From assembly GCF_014635285.1 (NCBI RefSeq), contig NZ_BMCR01000002.1, positions 558,001 to 622,000 on the forward strand: 64,000 nucleotides of DNA, in the 5' to 3' direction. The position numbers and the translations under genes were made by a program. Under the pieces are notes generated by a model. It did no database searches and had not been told where the DNA came from. It worked only from the letters and a program-made list of their open reading frames with translations. The DNA comes from Stappia taiwanensis (GTDB lineage: Bacteria > Pseudomonadota > Alphaproteobacteria > Rhizobiales > Stappiaceae). Below are positions 8,615 to 16,558 of this stretch, in pieces (position 1 is the first letter of the stretch; each line of letters opens with the position of its first letter).

Positions 8615-9331
8615 TTACCCGGCGCCGGCGCGCAACACCGCCAGCGACCGGTACTGCCGTCCATCCCCGTCGAAATTCGCAGGATCGAGCCAGCGTTCGA
8701 ACGCCCGGCGCAGTGCTGGCCACTCCGTGTCGATGATCGAGAACCAGGCGGTGTCGCGATTGCGGCCTCGGTAAATCGTCGCCTGCCGGAACGTGCCCTC
8801 GTAGACAAAGCCCAGCCGCTCCGCCGCCGCGCGGGAGGGGGCGTTCAGCGCATCGCATTTCCACTCGTAGCGCCGGTATCCCAGCTCGTCGAACACCCGC
8901 ACCATCATCAGGAACATCGCCTCGCTCGCCATCACCGTGCGCTGCAACGCCGGCGCGAAGTTGATATGTCCGACTTCGATCACCCCGTTTGCCGGATCAA
9001 TCCGCAGGAAACTGGCCACCCCGAGTGCCCGGCCGCTTTCCTGGTCCACCACCACATGGAACTGCGGATCCTCGCCGGTGAAGGTCGCCTCGGCGAAGTC
9101 CCGAAACGCCGCTTCGCTGGCGAAAGGCCCATAGGGCAGGTAGGTCCAGTTGCGGGCCTCCGCATCAGCCGCATAGGCGGCGTGGAGATCGCTCACATGC
9201 CGCGCGGCATCGAACGGCTCCAGCCGACAGGTGCGACCGATCATCGCCGCCTTGTCCGGGCGCGGGCGCGGCGTCCACTCCGGCACCGCCGGTCCGATCG
9301 GCTGGCCGAGGGCATTGACCCGTTGTGTCAT
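8615..9331 (-). CDS. GNAT N-acetyltransferase, RimJ/RimL type
   Basis: A 238-residue acetyltransferase of the group that acetylates protein N-termini or small amines. It shows IGRTCRLEPFDAARHVSDLHAAY at the start, GVASFLRIDP and EVGHINFAPALQRT in the acetyl-CoA core, and the RimL-type end AERLGFVYEGTFRQATIYRGRNRDTAWFSI. The start at 9331 is chosen for GGGAGAAG 8 bases upstream; an earlier ATG would add 13 basic residues. It is the only minus-strand gene in the 4.6-12.3 kb block and is convergent to the HlyU-like gene. The substrate is unknown. Confidence 0.85.
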   Translation of the reverse strand: MTQRVNALGQPIGPAVPEWTPRPRPDKAAMIGRTCRLEPFDAARHVSDLHAAYAADAEARNWTYLPYGPFASEAAFRDFAEATFTGEDPQFHVVVDQESGRALGVASFLRIDPANGVIEVGHINFAPALQRTVMASEAMFLMMVRVFDELGYRRYEWKCDALNAPSRAAAERLGFVYEGTFRQATIYRGRNRDTAWFSIIDTEWPALRRAFERWLDPANFDGDGRQYRSLAVLRAGAG

Positions 9332-9584
9332 GATTCGTCTTCTCCCTGCTCGCACCCGGTTCCGGGTCACTGTTGGCGTGATCCGGGTGTGCAGCGCAAG
9401 TGCGTCGCCGCAAAGGACCGGTTGCCGACAATTTCACCGAACAGCCCGCCCCGCTTCGGCGGCCCCTGCGAGGGCACACGAGGCCGCCTGCCGGGGCCCG
9501 CCCGCCGCATTGACGTAACCGGGCGCACGTGCTTGAAGGGCATGAGCTCTTTCGTCCCTCCAGAATGCAAGACCCTTTCGCGCA

Positions 9585-10157
9585 ATGACACGATCTCTCG
9601 TCTGGAGCCTACCGAACATCTTGACCTATGGGCGGATTCTCGCCGTCCCGGCAGTCATGCTGTGCTTCTATTTCCCCGGCAATACCGCGCGCTGGACGGC
9701 GCTCGCAATCTTCGTTGTCGCGGCGGTGACCGATTTCTTCGACGGCTATCTGGCCCGGGCCTGGAAGCAGCAGTCACGTCTGGGACAGATGCTCGACCCG
9801 ATCGCCGACAAGCTCCTGGTCGCGGTCTGCCTGCTGCTTCTCGCCGGCAAGGGCGACATCGGAGGCTGGTCGATGATCGCCGCCGCCATCATCCTCTGCC
9901 GGGAAATCCTGGTCTCGGGCCTGCGCGAGTTTCTCGCCGACCTCCGGGTCAGCGTGCCGGTCACCAAGCTGGCCAAGTGGAAGACCACCGTTCAGCTTGT
10001 CGCCATGGCGCTTCTGCTCGCCGGTCCGGCCGGTGAGGCGGTGCTGCCGGGCACGCAGATCGCCGGTCTGGTCGCGCTTTGGCTCGCCGCCATGCTGACC
10101 CTATATACCGGCTACGACTACTTCCGCGCCGGCATCGGCCATCTGATGGTCGACTGA
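9585..10157 (+). CDS. pgsA: CDP-diacylglycerol–glycerol-3-phosphate 3-phosphatidyltransferase
   Basis: A 190-residue inner-membrane enzyme that makes phosphatidylglycerol phosphate, the first committed step to phosphatidylglycerol and cardiolipin. The CDP-alcohol phosphotransferase signature D-G-x2-A-R-x8-G-x3-D-x3-D is complete (Asp53, Gly54, Ala57, Arg58, Gly67, Asp71, Asp75). About five hydrophobic helices are visible. moaD follows after 33 bp, giving the pgsA–moaD–moaE order common in Rhizobiales. Confidence 0.96.
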   Translation: MTRSLVWSLPNILTYGRILAVPAVMLCFYFPGNTARWTALAIFVVAAVTDFFDGYLARAWKQQSRLGQMLDPIADKLLVAVCLLLLAGKGDIGGWSMIAAAIILCREILVSGLREFLADLRVSVPVTKLAKWKTTVQLVAMALLLAGPAGEAVLPGTQIAGLVALWLAAMLTLYTGYDYFRAGIGHLMVD

Positions 10158-10190
10158 GAGACCGGCACCACGGGAAACGGGGGAGACAGG

Positions 10191-10442
10191 ATGCAATTGC
10201 GGTATTTTGCCTGGGTCCGCGAAAAGGTCGGCTTCGATGCGGAAGAGATCGATCTTCCCGAGACCGTCACCACCGTCGCCGGCCTGCTCGACTGGCTGGC
10301 CGCCCGCGATGACGCCCATGCCGCCGCCTTCGCCGATCGCGGCACCATCCGGGTCGCCCTCGACCAGATGCATGTCGAACACGACGCCCCGTTGACCGGC
10401 GCCCGCGAGGCGGCATTCTTCCCGCCGATGACCGGCGGATGA
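10191..10442 (+). CDS. moaD: Molybdopterin synthase sulfur carrier subunit
   Basis: An 83-residue ubiquitin-like protein. It begins MQLRYFAWVREKVG and ends FPPMTGG, with the C-terminal Gly-Gly that is adenylated and turned into a thiocarboxylate. This sulfur is used to convert cyclic pyranopterin monophosphate into molybdopterin. The last codon overlaps the moaE start (ATGA, 4 bp), so the two subunits are probably made in step. Confidence 0.96.
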   Translation: MQLRYFAWVREKVGFDAEEIDLPETVTTVAGLLDWLAARDDAHAAAFADRGTIRVALDQMHVEHDAPLTGAREAAFFPPMTGG

Positions 10443-10969
10443 GCCCGCATTCCCCCTCCCCGATCGGCAGCGACGAGACCCGGACCAACAGTGCCGGCAT
10501 CACCGTGCGCATCCAGGCGGAGGATTTCGACGCCGGCCGCGAAATCGCGGCGCTGACCGAGGGCAATGGCAATGCCGGCGCCGTCGTCACCTTTACCGGC
10601 CTGTGCCGTGATGAGGATGGCCGGCTGGCGGCGCTGGAGCTGGAGCACTACCCGGGCATGGCCGAGGCCGAGATCACCCGGATCGCCGAGGAAGCGTGCC
10701 GGCGCTGGCCGCTTGGCGGGCTGACCGTGATCCACCGGCACGGCCGCATTGTGCCCGGCGCCAATATCGTGCTGGTCGTCGCGGTCTCGCGCCACCGCCG
10801 CGCCGCCTTCGAGGCGGCGGAGTTCCTGATGGACTATCTGAAGACCCGCGCCCCCTTCTGGAAGAAGGAGCATCTGCGGGACGGCGGCGACGGCGGCTGG
10901 GTCGACGCACGTGACAGCGACACACGGGATGCCGACCGCTGGACCGCGGCGCGCCCGGTGGATCCATAG
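10439..10969 (+). CDS. moaE: Molybdopterin synthase catalytic subunit
   Basis: A 176-residue MoaE. It shows GAVVTFTGLCRDED, the LELEHYPGMAE active-site region, WPLGGLTVIHRHGRIVPG, and the lysine pair FWKKEH needed for catalysis; together with MoaD it makes molybdopterin. The N-terminus is about 20 residues longer than the core domain and low in structure. The C-terminal tail after WVDARDSD is Asp/Arg-rich and variable. The stop lies 54 bp before an inverted repeat that precedes the exporter gene. Confidence 0.96.
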   Translation: MSPHSPSPIGSDETRTNSAGITVRIQAEDFDAGREIAALTEGNGNAGAVVTFTGLCRDEDGRLAALELEHYPGMAEAEITRIAEEACRRWPLGGLTVIHRHGRIVPGANIVLVVAVSRHRRAAFEAAEFLMDYLKTRAPFWKKEHLRDGGDGGWVDARDSDTRDADRWTAARPVDP

Positions 10970-11023
10970 GGCGCCAGATCTGCCGGGGCCGCATCCCTGG
11001 CTTGACCTTCTCCCCCCTTTCAG

Positions 11024-11043
11024 CGAATTGTATGACCAATTCG
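11024..11043 (+). promoter_or_regulatory. Inverted repeat upstream of the Bcr/CflA exporter
   Basis: CGAATTG-tatgac-CAATTCG is a perfect 7-bp inverted repeat ending 58 bp before the exporter start. A TTGACC about 20 bases upstream could be a -35 element. This looks like an operator; the regulator is unknown. Confidence 0.4.
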
Positions 11044-11101
11044 TGCAATCCGTTTTCGTGGCCGCAATCATTGGCGGCCCTTTGCCCTGCCAGGATCACC
11101 C

Positions 11102-12352
11102 ATGCATGCTCCGGTTACCGGCAGCACCGCGACAGCGGTGCCACATCCCGGTATTTCCTTTCGTGAGTTCGTCGCGCTGATCGCCTCGCTGATGGCGCTC
11201 AATTCGCTGGCCATCGACATCATGCTGCCGGCGCTGCCGGACATCGGCGCGGCCATGATGGTGCTCAACGAGAACGACAGCCAGAAGGTGCTGATCGCCT
11301 ATCTGATTGGCTTCGGCGGCGCCCAGCTTTTCTATGGTCCGGTGTCCGACCGCTATGGCCGCCGGCCGGTGCTGCTTGGCGGGCTCGCGCTCTACGCCGC
11401 TGCCGGCGTCTTCTCCATTTTCGCCAATGACATGAGCCATCTTCTGGCCGCGCGGCTGGTGCAGGGGATCGGCTGTGCCGCGCCCCGGGTCGTCGCCGTC
11501 TCCATCGTCCGCGACAGTTATTCCGGCCGGCAGATGGGCCGGGTCATGTCGCTGGTGATGATGGTGTTCATGGTGGTGCCGATCTTCGCCCCCTCCCTCG
11601 GCCAGATCATCCTGTTCGTCGGGCCCTGGCGCGCCATCTTCCTGTTCCTCACCCTCGGCGGAGTGGTGATGCTGGTCTGGTGCGCCCGGCGCCTGCCGGA
11701 AACCCTGCCCGCCGCCCGCCGGCAACCGGTTTCCGCCCGCTCGATCGTTGCCGCCTACGTGACGACGCTCACCACCCGCGTGACCTTCGGCTACATGTGC
11801 GCCAGCGGCCTGATCTTCGGCGCCCTGTTCGGCTTTATCGCCTCCGCCCAACAGATCTTCGTCGAAACCTTCGGGATCGGCGCCGCCTTCCCGGTGGTCT
11901 TCGCCCTGATCGGCCTTTGCATGGCGGCGGCGTCCTTCGTCAACGCCTCGCTGGTGGAGCGCATCGGCCTGCGTCCGCTGTCCCATGGAGCGCTGGTGGC
12001 TTTCGTGGCGATCAGCCTCCTCCAGGCGGCCACCGCCCTCTGGGTCGCGGAGAACCTTTATGTGTTCACCGCCATGCTGGCGATCACCCTGTTCATCTTC
12101 GGCTTCATTGGCCCCAGCTTCAACGCCATCGCCATGGAACCGCTCGGCGAAATCGCGGGAACCGGCTCGTCGGTGCTTGGGTTCGTGACGACCCTGGCCG
12201 GCGCGTTTTGCGGCTTCATCGTCGGCCAGCACTACGATGGCACGGTGGTGCCGCTCTCCCTCGGCTTCGCCACCTTCGGCGCCATTGCGCTCGGGATCAT
12301 CTTCGTCACCGAAAAGGGCCGCCTGTTCCGGACGACCCAGCCACCGCGCTGA
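11102..12352 (+). CDS. Bcr/CflA family multidrug efflux MFS transporter
   Basis: A 416-residue major facilitator with 12 predicted helices. The opening FREFVALIASLMALNSLAIDIMLPALPDI is typical of Bcr/CflA transporters, and the loop 2-3 signature GPVSDRYGRRPVLLGG is intact. RLVQGIGCAAPRVVAVSIVRDSY in helices 4-5 is the proton-coupled antiport region. It probably expels drugs such as bicyclomycin or chloramphenicol, although the substrate is not readable. It is transcribed alone, after an operator-like inverted repeat. Its last 11 codons and stop are copied 218 bp downstream (see repeats). Confidence 0.9.
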   Translation: MHAPVTGSTATAVPHPGISFREFVALIASLMALNSLAIDIMLPALPDIGAAMMVLNENDSQKVLIAYLIGFGGAQLFYGPVSDRYGRRPVLLGGLALYAAAGVFSIFANDMSHLLAARLVQGIGCAAPRVVAVSIVRDSYSGRQMGRVMSLVMMVFMVVPIFAPSLGQIILFVGPWRAIFLFLTLGGVVMLVWCARRLPETLPAARRQPVSARSIVAAYVTTLTTRVTFGYMCASGLIFGALFGFIASAQQIFVETFGIGAAFPVVFALIGLCMAAASFVNASLVERIGLRPLSHGALVAFVAISLLQAATALWVAENLYVFTAMLAITLFIFGFIGPSFNAIAMEPLGEIAGTGSSVLGFVTTLAGAFCGFIVGQHYDGTVVPLSLGFATFGAIALGIIFVTEKGRLFRTTQPPR

Positions 12353-12375
12353 CGCCGCCCCGACCCACCTTCTGC

Positions 12376-12532
12376 GTCATCCCGGGCAAGCTTTAGCGCG
12401 CCCCGGGATCGGAGAGCCAAGAGACGCACGTTTTCATGAGGTTGTAACCGAGAGGCCGTGCCTCGCCGATCCCGGATCTCCGCTTTGCTGCGTCCGGGAG
12501 GACGCAGAGAGTGAGGCGACGTCATCCCACTC
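12376..12532. repeat. REP-like palindromic intergenic element
   Basis: Between the exporter stop and its copied tail lies about 175 bp that is not coding. It begins near GTCATCCCGGGCAAGC…GCCCCGGGATCGG and ends with GATCCCGGATCTCCGC…CGTCCGGGAGGAC and GTCATCCC. Both halves contain GGGATC/GATCCC arms able to fold. This resembles the dispersed palindromic units (GTCATCCCGG…GATCCGGGATC) common between genes in Rhizobiales. No gene is seen here. Confidence 0.5.
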
Positions 12533-12534
12533 TG

Positions 12535-12577
12535 GGGCGATTGTTCAAGACAACCCAGCCGCCGCGCTGACGCCGCC
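12535..12577 (+). repeat. Duplicated 3' tail of the Bcr/CflA gene
   Basis: This segment matches 12317-12359, the end of the exporter gene, at an offset of 218 bp. Both copies read GRLF(R/K)TTQPPR-stop and continue with the same GACGCCGCC after the stop codon's first base. Most differences are synonymous. It is a decayed gene tail, not an expressed frame. Confidence 0.75.
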
Positions 12578-12591
12578 AGCCCCTGAAATGC

Positions 12592-12629
12592 AAAACACCC
12601 CGCCAAGCCAAGGCCGGGCGGGGTGTTTT
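12592..12629. terminator. Intrinsic terminator downstream of ilvE
   Basis: AAAACACCCCGCC pairs with GGCGGGGTGTTTT around a 12-base loop; T-runs are present on both strands. It stops the minus-strand aminotransferase gene and could also stop transcripts from the exporter side. Confidence 0.8.
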
Positions 12630-12654
12630 CGTCACAAGCGAACCGAAGCGGTGC

Positions 12655-13557
12655 TTATTCCGCAGCGGCGACCTTGGCCGATGCCTTCGGGGTCACCTCG
12701 GCGGTATAGTCTTCCATCAGCGCCTTGGTGAGGTCGCCGACCTGGAAGGTGTAGGGGCCGATCTCGGACACCGGCGTCACCTCGGCGGCGGTACCGGTCA
12801 GGAAGCACTGTTCGAAGCCTTCCATCTCCTCCGGCATGATCGCCCGCTCGACCACCTCGATGCCGCGCTTGCGCGCCAGGCCCATCACCGTGCGCCGGGT
12901 GATGCCATCGAGGAAGCAATCCGGCGTCGGCGTGTGCAGCTTGCCGTCCTTGACGAAGAACACATTGGCACCGGTCGCCTCGGCCACCTGGCCGCGCCAG
13001 TCCAGCATCAAGGCATCGGCGAAGCCCTTGCGCTCGGCCTCGTGCTTCGACAGCGTGCAGATCATGTAAAGACCGGCGGCCTTGGACCGGCTCGGCGCCG
13101 TCGCCGGATCCGGACGGCGGTAGGTAGCCATGTCGAGGCGGATGCCCTTCAACCGCTCTTCCGGCTTGAAGTAGCTCGGCCATTCCCAGGCGGCGATCGC
13201 CATATGGATCGAATTGGCCTGAGCCGCGACCCCCATCATCTCGCTGCCGCGCCAGGCGATCGGACGCACATAGGCATCGACCAGGTTCATGCGCGTCAAG
13301 AGGGTGCGGGTCGCGTCGTTGATCTCCTCAACGCTCCAGGGAATGGTGAAGCCGAGAATCTCCGCCGAGGTGTGCAGCCGCTCGGTGTGCTCGTTGAGCT
13401 TGAACACCTCACCGCCATAGGCGCGCTCGCCCTCGAACACGCTGCTGGCGTAGTGCAGGCCGTGGCTCAGCACATGCAGCTTGGCATCGGCCCAGGGCAC
13501 GAAGGTACCATCGTACCAGATTTCCCCATTCAATTGATCAAAAGGCACATGCGCCAT
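12655..13557 (-). CDS. ilvE: Branched-chain amino acid aminotransferase
   Basis: A 300-residue class IV PLP aminotransferase for the last step of valine, leucine and isoleucine synthesis. It starts FDQLNGEIWYDGTFVPW and HVLSHGLHYASSVFEGERAY as in IlvE. The PLP-binding Lys is at about 159 (SRSKAAGLYM), and the cofactor glutamate lies in QVAEATGANVFFVKDG. The length is normal apart from a short Ala/Lys tail after EDYTAEVTPKAS. It is divergent from petP across a 292-bp gap and ends at a terminator. Confidence 0.92.
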   Translation of the reverse strand: MAHVPFDQLNGEIWYDGTFVPWADAKLHVLSHGLHYASSVFEGERAYGGEVFKLNEHTERLHTSAEILGFTIPWSVEEINDATRTLLTRMNLVDAYVRPIAWRGSEMMGVAAQANSIHMAIAAWEWPSYFKPEERLKGIRLDMATYRRPDPATAPSRSKAAGLYMICTLSKHEAERKGFADALMLDWRGQVAEATGANVFFVKDGKLHTPTPDCFLDGITRRTVMGLARKRGIEVVERAIMPEEMEGFEQCFLTGTAAEVTPVSEIGPYTFQVGDLTKALMEDYTAEVTPKASAKVAAAE

Positions 13558-13842
13558 AACCGTCTACTCCAGCGGCAACCAGCGGATCAGTCCGCTCTCA
13601 AGAAATTTCGCAGCACTGCGTCCTTGCAGCGCGACGGGGTGTATCAGTCCTTGCCCGGCAAAATCGGCAACTTTGCGCTACCGGGAAACTGTTTGTATGT
13701 TGATGGGCCTGCGGCGAAATCGAACCGAAGCAGGCGCATCAGGCATAGTCTGCGAAACCATCGTCAATAATCCTTGAAACGGGCTCAGGACGTACGATCA
13801 TTTCGCCAGAGACGTACATCGTGTAACAATCGGTCGAAAATA

Positions 13843-13855
13843 AGTCAATATGACT
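13843..13855 (+). promoter_or_regulatory. Palindrome overlapping the first petP start codon
   Basis: AGTCA-ata-TGACT spans the ATG at 13850. Two copies of GACGTAC lie just upstream (13791-13797 and 13811-13817). MarR proteins often repress themselves at such sites, so this is a candidate operator. Evidence is pattern only. Confidence 0.3.
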
Positions 13856-14362
13856 GACGTAAATTTCTCAGATTCAACCAGCCTGACCGCGCCGGGCGGC
13901 CCGGCGGAGGACCGGATGCCGATCGACCTGATCGAACTCCTGTTCTTCGCCTATCGGGACTTCACCTCCGACCCGGATACCATCCTGGCCGAATTCGGCT
14001 TCGGCCGGGCTCATCACCGGGTGCTGCATTTCGTCTCCCGCAATCCGGGCCTGCGCGTCACCGACCTTCTCGGCATCCTGCGCATCACCAAGCAGAGCCT
14101 TGCCCGGGTGCTCAAGCAGTTGATCGACGAGGGCTACATCCTGCAGGAACCAGGCCCGGTGGACCGGCGCGAGCGACTGCTCACCACCACCCCACTCGGC
14201 CAGGACCTCGCCGAGCGCCTGACCCGATTGCAGGCACGGCGGATCCAGCGCGCCCTCGCGGCCATGCCGGAAGGCAGTCATGAGATTGCCCGCCAGTTCC
14301 TCTATCATATGATCGACCCCGATCAGCGCGGCGATGTGGCGCGCCTGATCGAACAGAGCTGA
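13850..14362 (+). CDS. petP: MarR family transcriptional regulator, PetP type
   Basis: A winged-helix regulator of 170 residues from the first ATG, or 149 from the ATG at 13916. The second is preceded by GGAGG 5 bases away and is probably the true start; the first has no clear ribosome site. Features: FGFGRAHHRVLHFVSRNPGLRVTDLLGILRITKQSLARVLKQLIDEGYI, then the wing PGPVDRRERLLTTTPLG. Order and similarity match PetP, which is paired with PetR and linked to cytochrome bc1 genes in Rhodobacter capsulatus. petR starts 15 bp later. Confidence 0.75.
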   Translation: MTDVNFSDSTSLTAPGGPAEDRMPIDLIELLFFAYRDFTSDPDTILAEFGFGRAHHRVLHFVSRNPGLRVTDLLGILRITKQSLARVLKQLIDEGYILQEPGPVDRRERLLTTTPLGQDLAERLTRLQARRIQRALAAMPEGSHEIARQFLYHMIDPDQRGDVARLIEQS

Positions 14363-14377
14363 GGCCTTGCGCGCGGA

Positions 14378-15097
14378 ATGCCCGAAACAGCCGACAAACC
14401 CCTTCCCGCCCCACCGACGGACGATGCCCCGCATCTGCTGCTGATTGACGATGACTACCGGATTCGCACGCTGCTGCGCCGCTTTCTGGCGGAAAACGGT
14501 TTCCGCATCTCCACGGCGGCCAATGCGGCCGAGGCCCGCCGCCGGCTGGCCGGTCTGCAATTCGACCTGTTGATCGTCGATGTGATGATGCCGGGGGAAG
14601 ACGGCCTGGCCTTCTCCGCCAACATGCGGACCGGCTCCGATGTGCCGATTCTGATGCTGACCGCCCGTTCCGATGCCTCCGACCGCATCGCCGGACTGGA
14701 GGCGGGGGTTGACGATTACCTTAGCAAACCGTTCGAGCCGCGCGAACTGCTCCTGCGCATCCGGGCGATTCTGCGCCGCCGCGCGACCCCCGACACCACG
14801 CCGCCGCTGGATGTGCGATTCGGCCCGTATCTGTTCGATTCCACCCGGCGCGAGTTGAAGCGCGGCGACGACATCATTCGCCTGACCGACCGGGAGAAGG
14901 AAATCCTGGCACTGTTCGCCGAAAAGCCCAATGACACCGTCCCGCGCAACGAGATCGTCGGCGACGACAGTGGCCTTGGCGAGCGCACGGTGGATGTGCA
15001 GATCAACCGCTTGCGGCGCAAGATCGAAACCGACCCGGGCAATCCGCTCTATCTGCAGACGGTTCGCGGCATCGGATACCGGCTGGTCTGCGACTGA
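14378..15097 (+). CDS. petR: OmpR family response regulator, PetR type
   Basis: A 239-residue two-component regulator. The receiver domain (about 18-132) has the acidic pocket LLIDDDYRIR, phosphorylatable Asp68 (LLIVDVMMPGEDG), Thr in MLTARSD, and Lys in YLSKPFEPRE. The C-terminal winged helix (about 145-238) ends RTVDVQINRLRRKIE…QTVRGIGYRLVCD. It lies between petP and a kinase gene, and its stop shares one base with the kinase ATG. In Rhodobacter the orthologue is required for growth and lies beside petABC; here petABC is about 25 kb away. Confidence 0.85.
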   Translation: MPETADKPLPAPPTDDAPHLLLIDDDYRIRTLLRRFLAENGFRISTAANAAEARRRLAGLQFDLLIVDVMMPGEDGLAFSANMRTGSDVPILMLTARSDASDRIAGLEAGVDDYLSKPFEPRELLLRIRAILRRRATPDTTPPLDVRFGPYLFDSTRRELKRGDDIIRLTDREKEILALFAEKPNDTVPRNEIVGDDSGLGERTVDVQINRLRRKIETDPGNPLYLQTVRGIGYRLVCD

Positions 15098-16521
15098 TGG
15101 CCGCCCTTGCCGGCCGGCTGCGCGCCCTGTTGCGCTGGCGACCCGCTTTGCCGGCGCCGCTGTCCCGCCTTGCCGGGCTCGCCGCCGCGCCCTACCGCGC
15201 CACCGCACGCTTTCTCTACCGGCGCATGCCCAAGGGCCTGTTTGCCCGCACCCTTTTGATCATCGTCGTGCCGATCGCCATCATGCAAGCGGTACTCGGC
15301 TTCGTCTTTCTTGAACGTCACTATGAACTGGTGACCCGGCGCCTGTCCGAGGCGGTGGTGCGCGACGTCGCGCTTCTGGTGGATATGCTTGGCACCTACC
15401 CGCAGGAAGAAGACTTCGACACGTTCACCCGAATGGCACGGCAGGACCTGGACCTTTCGGTGGCGGTGCTGCCGCTCGAGCCGCTGCCGCCGCCGCGCCC
15501 CAAGCCGTTCTTCGACATTCTCGACCGCTACCTGTCGGAACAGATCGGCAAGCGCATCGGCCGGCCGTTCTGGATCGACACGGTTGGCCGGTCCAGCTTC
15601 ATCGAGATCCGCATTCGCCTCGACCGCAATGTCTTGCGGGTGATTGCCCGGCGCAATCAGGCCTATGCCTCGAACTCGCATATCTTCATCGTCTGGATGC
15701 TCTCCACCTCCCTGGTGCTGATCGTCATCGCCCTGATTTTCCTGCGCAATCAGATCCGCCCGGTCGAGCGGCTGGCAACCGCGGCGGAAAGCTTCGGCAT
15801 GGGCCGGCCGATCGACGATTTCCGTCCCAGCGGCGCGCTGGAGGTGCGCCGCGCGGCCCAGGCCTTCATCGAGATGCGGCGGCGAATCGAGCGACAGATG
15901 GAACAGCGCACCGCCATGCTCGCAGGCGTCAGCCACGACCTGCGCACCATTCTCACCCGCTTCCGCCTACAACTGGCGCTGTTCCCCGACAGCGACGAAG
16001 TGCGGGCCCTGCGGCATGATGTTGCCGAAATGAACACCATGCTGGCCGACTATCTCGCCTTCGCGCGCGGCGATGGCGACGAGAAGGCGCAAGTCACCGA
16101 CATTGCCTTGTTGTTCGAGGAGCTTGAGGCCGAAGCGGAGATCCTCAACGCGCAGGTTTCCTCCAGCTTCCAGGGCGCGCCGGAGGTGACCCTGAAGCCG
16201 ATTGCCTTCAAGCGCTGCCTGACCAATCTGGTCAGCAATGCCGCCCGGCACGGCTCAACCGTGCGCATCGATGGCCGCCATGCGGAAGGCTGGCTGACCG
16301 TGACCATCGAGGACGATGGCCCCGGCATTGCCGAGGATGAGCGGGAAAACGTCTTCCGCCCCTTCTACCGCCTCGATCAGGCGCGCAATCAGGACGCCGG
16401 CGGCAGCGGCCTGGGCCTGGCCATCGCCCGGGACATCGCCCGCGCCCATGGCGGCGACATCGTACTCGACGACAGCGTCGACCTTGGCGGTCTCAAGGTG
16501 CGGGTCCGCATCCCGGTCTGA
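15097..16521 (+). CDS. EnvZ-like sensor histidine kinase
   Basis: A 474-residue membrane kinase. TM1 is at about 51-72, followed by a periplasmic domain of about 120 residues, TM2 at about 195-217, HAMP, the dimerisation/phosphoacceptor helix with His280 (VSHDLRTILTR), and the ATPase domain with N box (CLTNLVSNAARHG), EDDGPGIAEDE and GSGLGLAIARDI. The residue after HDLRT is Ile where EnvZ-type kinases usually have Pro; this proline shapes the kink that affects phosphatase activity. It is coupled to petR (TGATG), so it is the likely partner kinase. Confidence 0.88.
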   Translation: MAALAGRLRALLRWRPALPAPLSRLAGLAAAPYRATARFLYRRMPKGLFARTLLIIVVPIAIMQAVLGFVFLERHYELVTRRLSEAVVRDVALLVDMLGTYPQEEDFDTFTRMARQDLDLSVAVLPLEPLPPPRPKPFFDILDRYLSEQIGKRIGRPFWIDTVGRSSFIEIRIRLDRNVLRVIARRNQAYASNSHIFIVWMLSTSLVLIVIALIFLRNQIRPVERLATAAESFGMGRPIDDFRPSGALEVRRAAQAFIEMRRRIERQMEQRTAMLAGVSHDLRTILTRFRLQLALFPDSDEVRALRHDVAEMNTMLADYLAFARGDGDEKAQVTDIALLFEELEAEAEILNAQVSSSFQGAPEVTLKPIAFKRCLTNLVSNAARHGSTVRIDGRHAEGWLTVTIEDDGPGIAEDERENVFRPFYRLDQARNQDAGGSGLGLAIARDIARAHGGDIVLDDSVDLGGLKVRVRIPV

Positions 16522-16558
16522 CCGGCAGCCGTGCGGCCACCCGGCCCGGCCCGAAGGC

